5,754 nucleotides of DNA, taken from contig JASEGY010000249.1 in assembly GCA_030019105.1 (NCBI GenBank), positions 1 through 5,754 on the forward strand, in the 5' to 3' direction. The notes beneath the pieces were generated by a model that was not told where the DNA came from, searched no databases, and worked only from the letters and a program-made list of their open reading frames with translations. Numbering within the stretch: position 1 is the stretch's first letter; every line of letters starts with the position of its first letter. This document shows, one piece after another, positions 1 to 5,642 of this stretch. This DNA comes from a bacterium (lineage in GTDB: Bacteria; UBA9089; JASEGY01). Made by a program: the position numbers and the translations under genes.

Positions 1-39
1 ACAACCTGTCTTGAGTTCGCTTACCCCAAAAACATTATC

Positions 40-1617
40 TTAAAAGCTATAGAATTCTTCCAGCATACTCAGAAACCTTTGGGCTTCTGAATGCCCCGGG
101 TTTAACTGAAGGAGGCAGCGATAGTTCTCCTGAGCTTCCTGGTATCTTTGTAGTTTAAGGAGCAGCCGGGCCAGGTTTAGCCGGGCTTCTTCGTCTGAGG
201 GCTGATATTTTAAAAAGGCGTTGTAGGCCTGAAGGGCATCTTCATAGCGACCCAGGCTAATACATTTATTCCCCAAGGTTTTATAAACAGGCCAGGCCTT
301 ATCCGGGGCCTTTAAGAAGGCATCCCTGGCCTCGGTGTGCTTTCCTTCTTCCTTGTAAATCAGGCCCAACTGAAAATAGATGGCTTCATCAGCTATTCCC
401 GTAGAGATGGCTTTCAAGCAGATTGACTTCGCCTCTGTTTTATTACCGATCTGCTGGTAGCAATTCACCAGATCACGATAGACAGCCGGTTTTTGGGGAT
501 CAAATTCCAGGGCTCCTTTGAGATAATCTATGGCTTCCTCAAATTGAGCGAGTAAAATACATGCTTCCCCGATATAAAGATAGACCTTGTCTACCAAGCC
601 AACATTCTCTACCAGGAAGGGATCAAATCGCCCCTCTTTTTCAATCTTTTCTCTTATCCTTAAAAACTTCTTCAGGGTATCGATTCCATTCTGATACTCC
701 TTGCGGTTGAGATAGATATTACCTAAAGTAAATAATGCCTCCAGGTAATCTTCTTTTTGAGACAGGGCCTGAAGACAATACTCTTCTCCCCGCTGATAAT
801 CCCCGAGTTTGGAGTAAGACGCCGCCAGATCGCACATCGTCATAAGGGCCGTGGCTTTTGCTCCTTCTTCTTTGGCTCCGGGCGACTCCAAAACAATTAG
901 GCCCTCCCGGATACATTCTTCGGGATAGTTATGACCACGATAAAGCCTGGCTAACTGAAAGCGGGCATAGAGGTCATCCTGATGCTGCCGCAATTGTTCT
1001 TTAAGTAAACAGGAGCTTCGTTCAAACTTCTTTTTCATCTGCTTCTTATCCAGATTATACCCATAGTGGTGAACCCGGATATCAGTTGCCAGCACCAGGC
1101 CTTTAATTATAAGCTGATTATGGACGATTCCCTGGTAGTGAAACCCCTTATGGGTTTTGAAGAGCCGGATTGAATTGTGCTTTGACCTTGCGCTGCCGGG
1201 CAGTTGGCTGTAGACAGCAAAGGTTAAGCCCTCGCACTTGTGGGCCATTAGTATTGGCCGGATCTTAGAGATATCCTCTTTTTCCAGTTCTTCGTCAGCA
1301 TCAAGGATAAGGACCCAATCTGATTGGGCGTAACTCAGGGAGATATTCCGGGCGGCTGAGAAATCATTCTGCCAGGGATGTTCGTAGACCCTGGCTCCAA
1401 AGGCTCTGGCTATCTCCATAGTTTTATCTTTGGAACCCGTATCGACCACGATGATTTCGTTGACTAAATCCTTGATACTGGCCAGACAACGGGGGAGTTG
1501 CGACTCTTCGTCCCGGACGATCATACAAAGAGAAATGGTCGGATTGCGGATTACGGATTGCGGATTGCGGATTTCAGATTTCATCTGACAAGTGGCCTTA
1601 TTTAGCAGAATCCTCAT
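40..1617 (-). CDS. Family 2 glycosyltransferase with C-terminal TPR repeats
   Basis: Predicted cytoplasmic or membrane-associated sugar transferase of 525 residues. Residues about 27-170 form a GT-A (GT2) domain. The core opens with TISLCMIVRDEE (27-38), followed by IIVVDTGSKDKT (55-66), FSAARN (86-91), the metal/nucleotide-sugar motif DADEE (106-110), and RLFK (151-154) with YQGIVHNQ (161-168). In related TPR-linked GT2 proteins the last motif usually reads VHE, so Asn167 is a small departure. From about residue 205 to 520 the protein is a run of roughly eight TPR-like helical hairpins (for example LGDYQRGEEYCLQAL and LGRYEDALQAYNAFL), probably a protein-binding scaffold. The start ATG overlaps the HEPN stop as ATGA, with no nearby Shine-Dalgarno, which suggests coupled reinitiation. 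Met12 (1582-1584) is an alternative start with a weak AAGG upstream. Residues 13-26 are encoded by a heptanucleotide repeat and are not part of the fold. The acceptor and sugar are unknown. Confidence 0.9.
   Translation of the reverse strand: MRILLNKATCQMKSEIRNPQSVIRNPTISLCMIVRDEESQLPRCLASIKDLVNEIIVVDTGSKDKTMEIARAFGARVYEHPWQNDFSAARNISLSYAQSDWVLILDADEELEKEDISKIRPILMAHKCEGLTFAVYSQLPGSARSKHNSIRLFKTHKGFHYQGIVHNQLIIKGLVLATDIRVHHYGYNLDKKQMKKKFERSSCLLKEQLRQHQDDLYARFQLARLYRGHNYPEECIREGLIVLESPGAKEEGAKATALMTMCDLAASYSKLGDYQRGEEYCLQALSQKEDYLEALFTLGNIYLNRKEYQNGIDTLKKFLRIREKIEKEGRFDPFLVENVGLVDKVYLYIGEACILLAQFEEAIDYLKGALEFDPQKPAVYRDLVNCYQQIGNKTEAKSICLKAISTGIADEAIYFQLGLIYKEEGKHTEARDAFLKAPDKAWPVYKTLGNKCISLGRYEDALQAYNAFLKYQPSDEEARLNLARLLLKLQRYQEAQENYRCLLQLNPGHSEAQRFLSMLEEFYSF
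1541..1582. repeat. Heptanucleotide tandem repeat inside the glycosyltransferase 5' end
   Basis: Six consecutive 7-base units read on the plus strand as GGATTGC, GGATTAC, GGATTGC, GGATTGC, GGATTTC, AGATTTC (minus-strand unit GCAATCC). The tract encodes residues 13-26 of the glycosyltransferase (KSEIRNP, QSVIRNP) and stops directly before the conserved core. The unit length is not a multiple of three, so gain or loss of one unit would shift the frame between the start codon and the catalytic domain. From memory, similar low-complexity peptides recur in predicted proteins of uncultured bacteria; I cannot verify that here. Confidence 0.9.
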
Positions 1618-2018
1618 TTATGATTGACTGGCGTTTGAATCCGCCTTTTTACTTCGGCTACAAAAGTCTGAGCATGCTCCAACACGCCTTTTGCGCGTTC
1701 GTGCGAAACGGTAAACATCTCCCGATAATCAGCTCGCTGGCGTAAATCAAAAGCTTCATGCATCCACCGGGAAAAGTCTTTATCGAAGATACCCTTTTTG
1801 ACAAATTCACGGTCGAACAGTGCCATTGCTCCAGAGTGCTTAGATGTCTCGCATTTGTCCAACGCCAGCAAAGCCAGGACAGCATAGAACATGGCATAAT
1901 ATGTTCGACTGACGGAAGAGCGATACTTCTTGTTGTCCAAAAGAATCTGTGCCGACTCAAGGGATTCATCCGCCTGTTCCAGGCGATATAGAAATAGCTC
2001 TTTACGTTCTCCTTTCAC
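1614..2018 (-). CDS. HEPN-domain protein, partner of the adjacent nucleotidyltransferase
   Basis: An all-helical 134-residue protein of the HEPN superfamily (PF05168-like). The helix-2 signature SRTYYAMFYA (37-46), then KHSG (60-63), FVKKG (72-76) and the late signature LRQRADY (92-98) are typical of it. Members paired with minimal nucleotidyltransferases are often the toxin half, some being RNases and others possibly substrate-binding. The RNase motif R-x4-6-H with a following Tyr, known from HepT proteins, is not seen in its usual form. R93/R95 and D97-Y98 occupy that region, and R99-x6-H106 is a weak match that may be chance. RNase activity is therefore uncertain. The start is GTG, overlapping the upstream gene's stop as GTGA, with GAGGGGG at 2026-2032 seven bases upstream, which makes this start convincing. 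The stop overlaps the glycosyltransferase ATG by 4 bases. Confidence 0.9.
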   Translation of the reverse strand: MKGERKELFLYRLEQADESLESAQILLDNKKYRSSVSRTYYAMFYAVLALLALDKCETSKHSGAMALFDREFVKKGIFDKDFSRWMHEAFDLRQRADYREMFTVSHERAKGVLEHAQTFVAEVKRRIQTPVNHK

Positions 2019-2335
2019 GCTACTACCCCCTCTTCCAGGATGTTTTGGACCAGGGTGCTTTCAGAACACGGACCTTTTTCAAACTCTTGTTGTGAATAGG
2101 TAACAGTTGAGATGATTAAGTCATGTTCAAAACCGACTCGCCACGCGATATCCATAATGGCTTGATCTACTTTCTCGTCCAATCTGTTTACGACCACACA
2201 GACGTCGAGATCAGACTCTTCCGTAGCTATGCCTCTTGCTCGCGATCCAAATGCCCAAACCCGGGCATTTAAAAAACGTTGTCGGACCAAAGCAGCAAAA
2301 AGGGAAAGTATACGATAATCCTTATTACTCAACAT
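2015..2335 (-). CDS. Minimal nucleotidyltransferase (MNT), MntA-like
   Basis: A 106-residue protein of the polymerase-beta nucleotidyltransferase superfamily, at the usual size for the minimal class. The diagnostic motif GS-x10-DxD is complete: G30-S31, ten residues, then D42-L43-D44. A plausible third carboxylate is D72 in EHDLIIS. These residues bind metal and NTP, so the enzyme should be catalytically competent. Characterised relatives (MntA of type VII toxin-antitoxin pairs) transfer AMP to a tyrosine of the partner HEPN protein and neutralise it. That role here is inferred from the adjacent HEPN gene and their 4-base overlap. The ATG start has a strong AAGGAG (2343-2348) seven bases upstream. 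No separate promoter was recognised upstream, so transcription may come from the large propeller gene's promoter. Confidence 0.93.
   Translation of the reverse strand: MLSNKDYRILSLFAALVRQRFLNARVWAFGSRARGIATEESDLDVCVVVNRLDEKVDQAIMDIAWRVGFEHDLIISTVTYSQQEFEKGPCSESTLVQNILEEGVVA
2026..2032 (-). promoter_or_regulatory. Ribosome binding site for the HEPN gene
   Basis: GAGGGGG on the minus strand lies seven bases before a GTG start. It lies inside the last codons of the nucleotidyltransferase gene and decides in favour of the GTG that overlaps that gene's stop. Confidence 0.75.
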
Positions 2336-2394
2336 AGCCTGTCTCCTTCCGAAACCCCATTTTCAAGACAACCTAATCCCTCTGCTATTGCCAT
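2329..2394 (-). CDS. Possible 21-residue leader ORF between the propeller and MNT genes
   Basis: ATG at 2392-2394 is preceded by GAGGAGG (2401-2407) at a six-base spacing, a near-ideal Shine-Dalgarno sequence. The ORF runs 21 codons and ends TGA at 2329-2331, overlapping the MNT start as ATGTTGA in another frame. The peptide begins MAIAEGLG and ends GDRLC. It has no recognisable domain, membrane segment or signal. It could be a translated leader that couples MNT translation to ribosomes arriving from upstream, or the relic of an earlier gene. The Shine-Dalgarno match could also be chance in purine-rich sequence. It is the only candidate gene in the 80-base gap. Confidence 0.35.
   Translation of the reverse strand: MAIAEGLGCLENGVSEGDRLC
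2343..2348 (-). promoter_or_regulatory. Ribosome binding site for the MNT gene
   Basis: AAGGAG on the minus strand is seven bases from the MNT ATG. It supports independent initiation at 2335 and lies inside the possible 21-codon leader ORF. Confidence 0.8.
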
Positions 2395-2415
2395 CTTTTG
2401 CCTCCTCTTCTGCGG

Positions 2416-5400
2416 TTAATGAGTCTTAATTCCCTGCCGGGACAAATTCCCTCGAAACATCGGCCAGGGCAGGGGATGATCCTGGCCTTTAGGTTCAACT
2501 TCAAGACAGTAAATCTTACCGTCAAGAGAGCCAATAATGACCTCCAGGGTTCCGTCTCCTTCCAGATCACCTATGGCAGGTGCAGAATGAAAGCCGCCTT
2601 CGGCAAATATGGGCCAACCCGGCAGCAGGGCGCCATCAGGACTGAAGGCGTATATTCGGCCGTCTTTAGAGGCGGCGATTATTTCGAGGGTCCCGTCTCC
2701 GTCCAGATCTCCGACCGTGGGGGAGGAGAGGATGTCATCTTTGAGCGCTACCGGCCAGCCAGGGAAGGGTTCTCCGCTTGCCTTCAGGACATAGAGCCTG
2801 TCATCATTGGAGCCAACGATGACTTCTAATCTTCCGTCATTATCCAGATCGGCCAGGGCGGCTGAAGATCGGATCCAATCACCGGTTGTTACCGGCCAGC
2901 CAGGCAGGGCCTCTCCATTGGCCTTAAGGGCGTAGATCTTATTGTCGCAGGAACCGACTACTATCTCTAATTTCCCATCACTATTCAGATCACCCACCGA
3001 TGCTGAGGCGGAAACAGCCTGTCCCGTTTCTATGGGCCAGCCCGGGACCCGGCTTCCATCGGCCTTGAAGGCATAGATATTTTTATCATAGGATCCAATA
3101 ATAACCTCCAGCCCAGAGACTCCGTCCAGGTCAACTAAGGCCGGGGAAGAATAAATCGCCTTTCCTGTGGCTATCGGCCACTGGGGAACCGCGCTTCCGT
3201 CTGACTCAAAGGCATGGATTTTATAATCATTAGAACCGACTACTATTTCTATTTTTCCATCGCCGTCAATATCTCCCAGGGCAGGTGTTGATTTGATCCC
3301 CCGGCCGGTTCCCACCGGCCAGCCCGGAACTTTGCTTCCATCGGGTCTGAAGGCATAAAGCTTGTAATCATCGGAGCCGACCAGGATTTCTATCTTCCCA
3401 TCACCGTCAATGTCTCCCAGGGCAGGTGAGGAGTAAATAGGGCCGGTAATCGCTACCGGCCACCCCGGGAGATAGCGGCCATCGGCCTTTAAGGCATATA
3501 ATTTTTTATCATTGGAACCAATAATTACTTCCAGCCGGCCATCTCCATCCAGGTCAAACAAGGCAGGTGAAGAATATATCTCTCCCCCGGTGGTTACCGG
3601 CCAGCCATCCTTGATTTTCACCTCTCCCGGCTGTCCTCCTTTGGCCGGGCCAAGCAGACTTATGGTGGGAGGTTCATTAGTGACATCAGGAATTATTTGG
3701 GGCAGATGGACTATCTTTACCGGTCCATCGCTGTAGGTAGAATAGGGCGGGTTCTTGCCGTCGCTGATCGTGGCATAAGGGAAGTATTCTCCCTCTGAGA
3801 GCCCGGAGGTGTCCCAGAGGAAACGATCATCTTCGTTGTCTTCGGATATTCCGTCCTCGATCAGTTCGCCGTCAAATCCGGTCTGATCTTGATCGTAAAA
3901 GAGGCTTATTCGGGCATCATCATCCGGGTCTTGATCATTCCAGATCAGGACATAGAAAGTGTCGGCTTCCGCACCACTTCGGGATGGATTAAGAAGAGTT
4001 ATCTCAGGCGGACCGAGCCGGCCTGGCGGGCCGAGCCGGCCTGGCGGGATATTTTCAGTTATTTCCGGTGGTGGTTGGGCTGCGGCAGGATCCTTGTAAA
4101 GCCCGGTGTGCCGCCCATCATGCCTGAAGCTATGCCAGGGAAGGTGTGCCAGATCGTATTTTGCTCCGGTATCGAAACAATAGATATATCCATCTCTGGA
4201 GCCCACGGCTATCTCAATGTTTCCATCTAAGTCAAGGTCTCCGAGGCAGACTGAAGAATCAATCCAGGCCCCGGTTATTATATTCCATCCCGGGAGGGGA
4301 GTGCCATCGGCTTTATAGGCGTAAAGTCGATAGTCGTCTGAGCCCACTATTACCTCGGAGAGACCGTCTCCATCCAGATCGCCTAAGGCCGGAGAAGAAC
4401 CAACATAGCCGGAGGTCCTGACCGGCCAGCCAGGGAGCAGGTTGCCTTCCCCATTAATGACATATATTCTGTAATCATCCGAACCGATGACTACCTCCAG
4501 GGTTCCATCGCCATTCAAATCCCCTAAGGCCGGCGAGGAGGTAATTATATCCTCGGTTTCAAAAGGCCATCCGGGAAGGGCTATTCCTTGAGCCGAGAGG
4601 GCATAGACCTTGTGATCCTCTGAGCCGACGACAACATCCAATTTCCCATCCCCATCGATGTCCCCCAGGGCAGGAGAAGAAGTGACCCAGCTTCCGGTGG
4701 TTACCGGCCAACCGGGAAGCACGGACCCATCTGCCTTAAAGGCATAAATTTTGTGATTATGCGAACCTACGATGATTTCTAATGAGCCGTCTGCATCTAT
4801 GTCGCCTATGGCCGGCGATGAAGCCACCCAATCTCCGATTCTAACCGGCCAACCAGGGAGATTGGCACCATTGCTTTTCAGGGCATAGAGCCGGCCGTCA
4901 TCAGAGCCTACCACGACTTCTAAATATCCGTCTTTATCCAGATCACCCAGGGCTGACGAAGAAGTAACCTGGTCTCCGGTTGTTACCGGCCAGCCAGGGA
5001 GGTTTATTCCCTTGCTATTTAAGGCATAGATATTTCCATTTGTAGAGCTAATAATAACTTCCGGTCTTCCATCTCCATTCAGGTCGCCCATGGCCGGAGA
5101 GGAAAGGATTTCACCTCCAATGGTCACCGGCCAACCGGGGAGATTCTTCCCACTTGAGCTCAAAACATAAACCCGGCCATCATTTGAACCAACAATAATT
5201 TCATTCTCGCCATCCCCATCCAGATCACCCATAAGCGGTGAGGAACGAACCGGGCCTTCGGTTCTAATTGGCCAGCCTTCGCGCCTAACAGGCGATGTTG
5301 TTTCTTTGGACAGCGCAGGGTTTGCCGCCAGCAATACCAGACTGAGTAAAATAATTCTCAACCATAGATTGCCCGGATTTAACTGATAGAATTTGTTGCA

Positions 5401-5529
5401 ATATCCGGGGATAAGAGAAAAAGGGGATTTCCGGACAGGCAAATTATGGGGAGTCGGGCTAAAGCGGGTCAATGGGCTGAAAAGCTGAGTGGAATTAAGT
5501 CTTAGTTGAGAAATAGATTTTTTAATCAA
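2416..5529 (-). CDS. Secreted double beta-propeller protein with VCBS/FG-GAP/PQQ-like repeats
   Basis: Predicted exported protein of 1037 residues from the TTG start at 5529. Numbering here counts from the upstream ATG at 5586; subtract 19 for the TTG form. A hydrophobic stretch (IILLSLVLLAA, 78-88) followed by NPALS gives a signal peptide likely cut after Ser93, although the n-region is unusually long. Residues 104-479 hold eight repeats of exactly 47 residues, closed by a LPWHSFRHDGRHTG cap. A linker (500-660) contains a Pro/Gly tandem repeat and an acidic Ig/fibronectin-like domain (about 527-627). Residues 661-1036 hold eight more 47-residue repeats, ending in LPWPMFRGNLSRQG. Each repeat runs GWPV, SSPALGD, a D-x-D-x-D-G calcium loop, E-[IV]-[IV]-V-G-S-x-D and LYALKADG. 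FG-GAP-type loops usually bind calcium and PQQ-like motifs build propeller blades; the ligand is unknown. The ATG at 5586 lies inside the promoter, whereas TTG at 5529 has GGGAGG nine bases upstream. No sorting or anchor signal is visible. Confidence 0.92.
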   Translation of the reverse strand: MIKKSISQLRLNSTQLFSPLTRFSPTPHNLPVRKSPFSLIPGYCNKFYQLNPGNLWLRIILLSLVLLAANPALSKETTSPVRREGWPIRTEGPVRSSPLMGDLDGDGENEIIVGSNDGRVYVLSSSGKNLPGWPVTIGGEILSSPAMGDLNGDGRPEVIISSTNGNIYALNSKGINLPGWPVTTGDQVTSSSALGDLDKDGYLEVVVGSDDGRLYALKSNGANLPGWPVRIGDWVASSPAIGDIDADGSLEIIVGSHNHKIYAFKADGSVLPGWPVTTGSWVTSSPALGDIDGDGKLDVVVGSEDHKVYALSAQGIALPGWPFETEDIITSSPALGDLNGDGTLEVVIGSDDYRIYVINGEGNLLPGWPVRTSGYVGSSPALGDLDGDGLSEVIVGSDDYRLYAYKADGTPLPGWNIITGAWIDSSVCLGDLDLDGNIEIAVGSRDGYIYCFDTGAKYDLAHLPWHSFRHDGRHTGLYKDPAAAQPPPEITENIPPGRLGPPGRLGPPEITLLNPSRSGAEADTFYVLIWNDQDPDDDARISLFYDQDQTGFDGELIEDGISEDNEDDRFLWDTSGLSEGEYFPYATISDGKNPPYSTYSDGPVKIVHLPQIIPDVTNEPPTISLLGPAKGGQPGEVKIKDGWPVTTGGEIYSSPALFDLDGDGRLEVIIGSNDKKLYALKADGRYLPGWPVAITGPIYSSPALGDIDGDGKIEILVGSDDYKLYAFRPDGSKVPGWPVGTGRGIKSTPALGDIDGDGKIEIVVGSNDYKIHAFESDGSAVPQWPIATGKAIYSSPALVDLDGVSGLEVIIGSYDKNIYAFKADGSRVPGWPIETGQAVSASASVGDLNSDGKLEIVVGSCDNKIYALKANGEALPGWPVTTGDWIRSSAALADLDNDGRLEVIVGSNDDRLYVLKASGEPFPGWPVALKDDILSSPTVGDLDGDGTLEIIAASKDGRIYAFSPDGALLPGWPIFAEGGFHSAPAIGDLEGDGTLEVIIGSLDGKIYCLEVEPKGQDHPLPWPMFRGNLSRQGIKTH
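2479..3606 (-). repeat. Second block of eight 141-base in-frame repeats
   Basis: Eight consecutive units of 47 codons with no insertion or deletion, beginning at Gly661 and stepping to 708, 755, 802, 849, 896, 943 and 990. The fourth unit has lost the calcium-loop consensus (DLDGVS) and begins QWP instead of GWP. The eighth has DLEGDG. The DNA of the units is clearly diverged, so the array is old and held by selection rather than freshly amplified. Confidence 0.93.
4013..4048. repeat. Perfect 18-base tandem duplication in the propeller linker
   Basis: Two identical copies of CCGAGCCGGCCTGGCGGG (4013-4030 and 4031-4048) encode PPGRLG twice on the minus strand, immediately before the Ig-like domain. 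The segment is much more GC-rich than its surroundings. The copies are identical, which fits a recent slippage event, and the 18-base unit keeps the frame. Confidence 0.9.
4150..5277 (-). repeat. First block of eight 141-base in-frame repeats
   Basis: Eight consecutive 47-codon units beginning at Gly104 and stepping to 151, 198, 245, 292, 339, 386 and 433. All keep a recognisable D-x-[DN]-x-D-G calcium loop; the third has DLDKDG, the fourth DIDADG and the eighth DLDLDG. The eighth unit begins GWN and passes into the PWHSFRHDGRHTG cap. Confidence 0.93.
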
Positions 5530-5538
5530 GGTATAATT

Positions 5539-5544
5539 CCTCCC
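5539..5544 (-). promoter_or_regulatory. Ribosome binding site deciding the propeller start
   Basis: GGGAGG on the minus strand stands nine bases before the TTG at 5527-5529 and about a dozen bases downstream of the predicted transcription start. No comparable site precedes the ATG at 5586, where the upstream bases are TTTTTCCTTGAAAA. Confidence 0.7.
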
Positions 5545-5563
5545 GTGTAAAAAAGTTGTTATG

Positions 5564-5593
5564 ATTATAACACAGACAGGGGTCATTTTTCAA
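5564..5593 (-). promoter_or_regulatory. Leftward sigma70-type promoter for the propeller gene and possibly the operon
   Basis: On the minus strand a -35 box TTGAAA (5588-5593) and a -10 box TATAAT (5564-5569) are 18 bases apart, with an extended -10 TG one base upstream of the -10. Transcription should begin near 5557, giving a leader of about 28 bases to the TTG start. The MNT, HEPN and glycosyltransferase genes follow on the same strand without a visible terminator, so they may share this transcript. Confidence 0.75.
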
Positions 5594-5613
5594 GGAAAAA
5601 ATATTTTGAAACC

Positions 5614-5642
5614 TTGACTTATTTTTGGTCTTATGATATAAT
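5614..5642 (+). promoter_or_regulatory. Rightward sigma70-type promoter
   Basis: On the plus strand TTGACT (5614-5619) and a perfect TATAAT (5637-5642) are separated by 17 bases, again with an extended -10 TG at 5634-5635. This is closer to consensus than the leftward promoter. The two -35 boxes are only 20 bases apart, so the pair is divergent and back to back and could be co-regulated or compete for polymerase. The gene it serves is not within the window. Confidence 0.75.

Noticed and set aside
1..39. Terminator or RNA gene after the glycosyltransferase stop
   Set aside because: No stem followed by a T-run and no tRNA-like fold could be seen in the short flank.
719..916. Minus-strand ORF of 65 codons within the glycosyltransferase
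   Set aside because: It is out of frame inside the TPR region and Arg/Gly-rich in the way of a shadow frame.
1541..1582. CRISPR-like array
   Set aside because: The units are 7 bases with no spacers, so this is a simple tandem repeat.
1658..1991. ORFs of 103 (minus) and 77 (plus) codons over the HEPN gene
   Set aside because: They are alternate frames of a gene with clear HEPN signatures, good start signals and 4-base junction overlaps.
2385..2570. Minus-strand ORF of 61 codons across the propeller 3' end
   Set aside because: It is an out-of-frame shadow of the last repeat; the basic, low-complexity end and absent domain argue against it.
2398..2829. Plus-strand ORF of 143 codons opposite the propeller gene
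   Set aside because: It lies wholly antisense to the strongly supported repeat protein; the repetitive, stop-poor antisense frame explains it. It shows no domain and no convincing Shine-Dalgarno.
3512..4421. Several plus-strand ORFs of 74-113 codons
   Set aside because: They are antisense shadows of the propeller repeats and linker, with no independent coding signature.
2479..5277. Mobile element or satellite explanation for the 141-base periodicity
   Set aside because: The periodicity is in frame, keeps propeller motifs, and is diverged at DNA level, so it reflects protein repeats.
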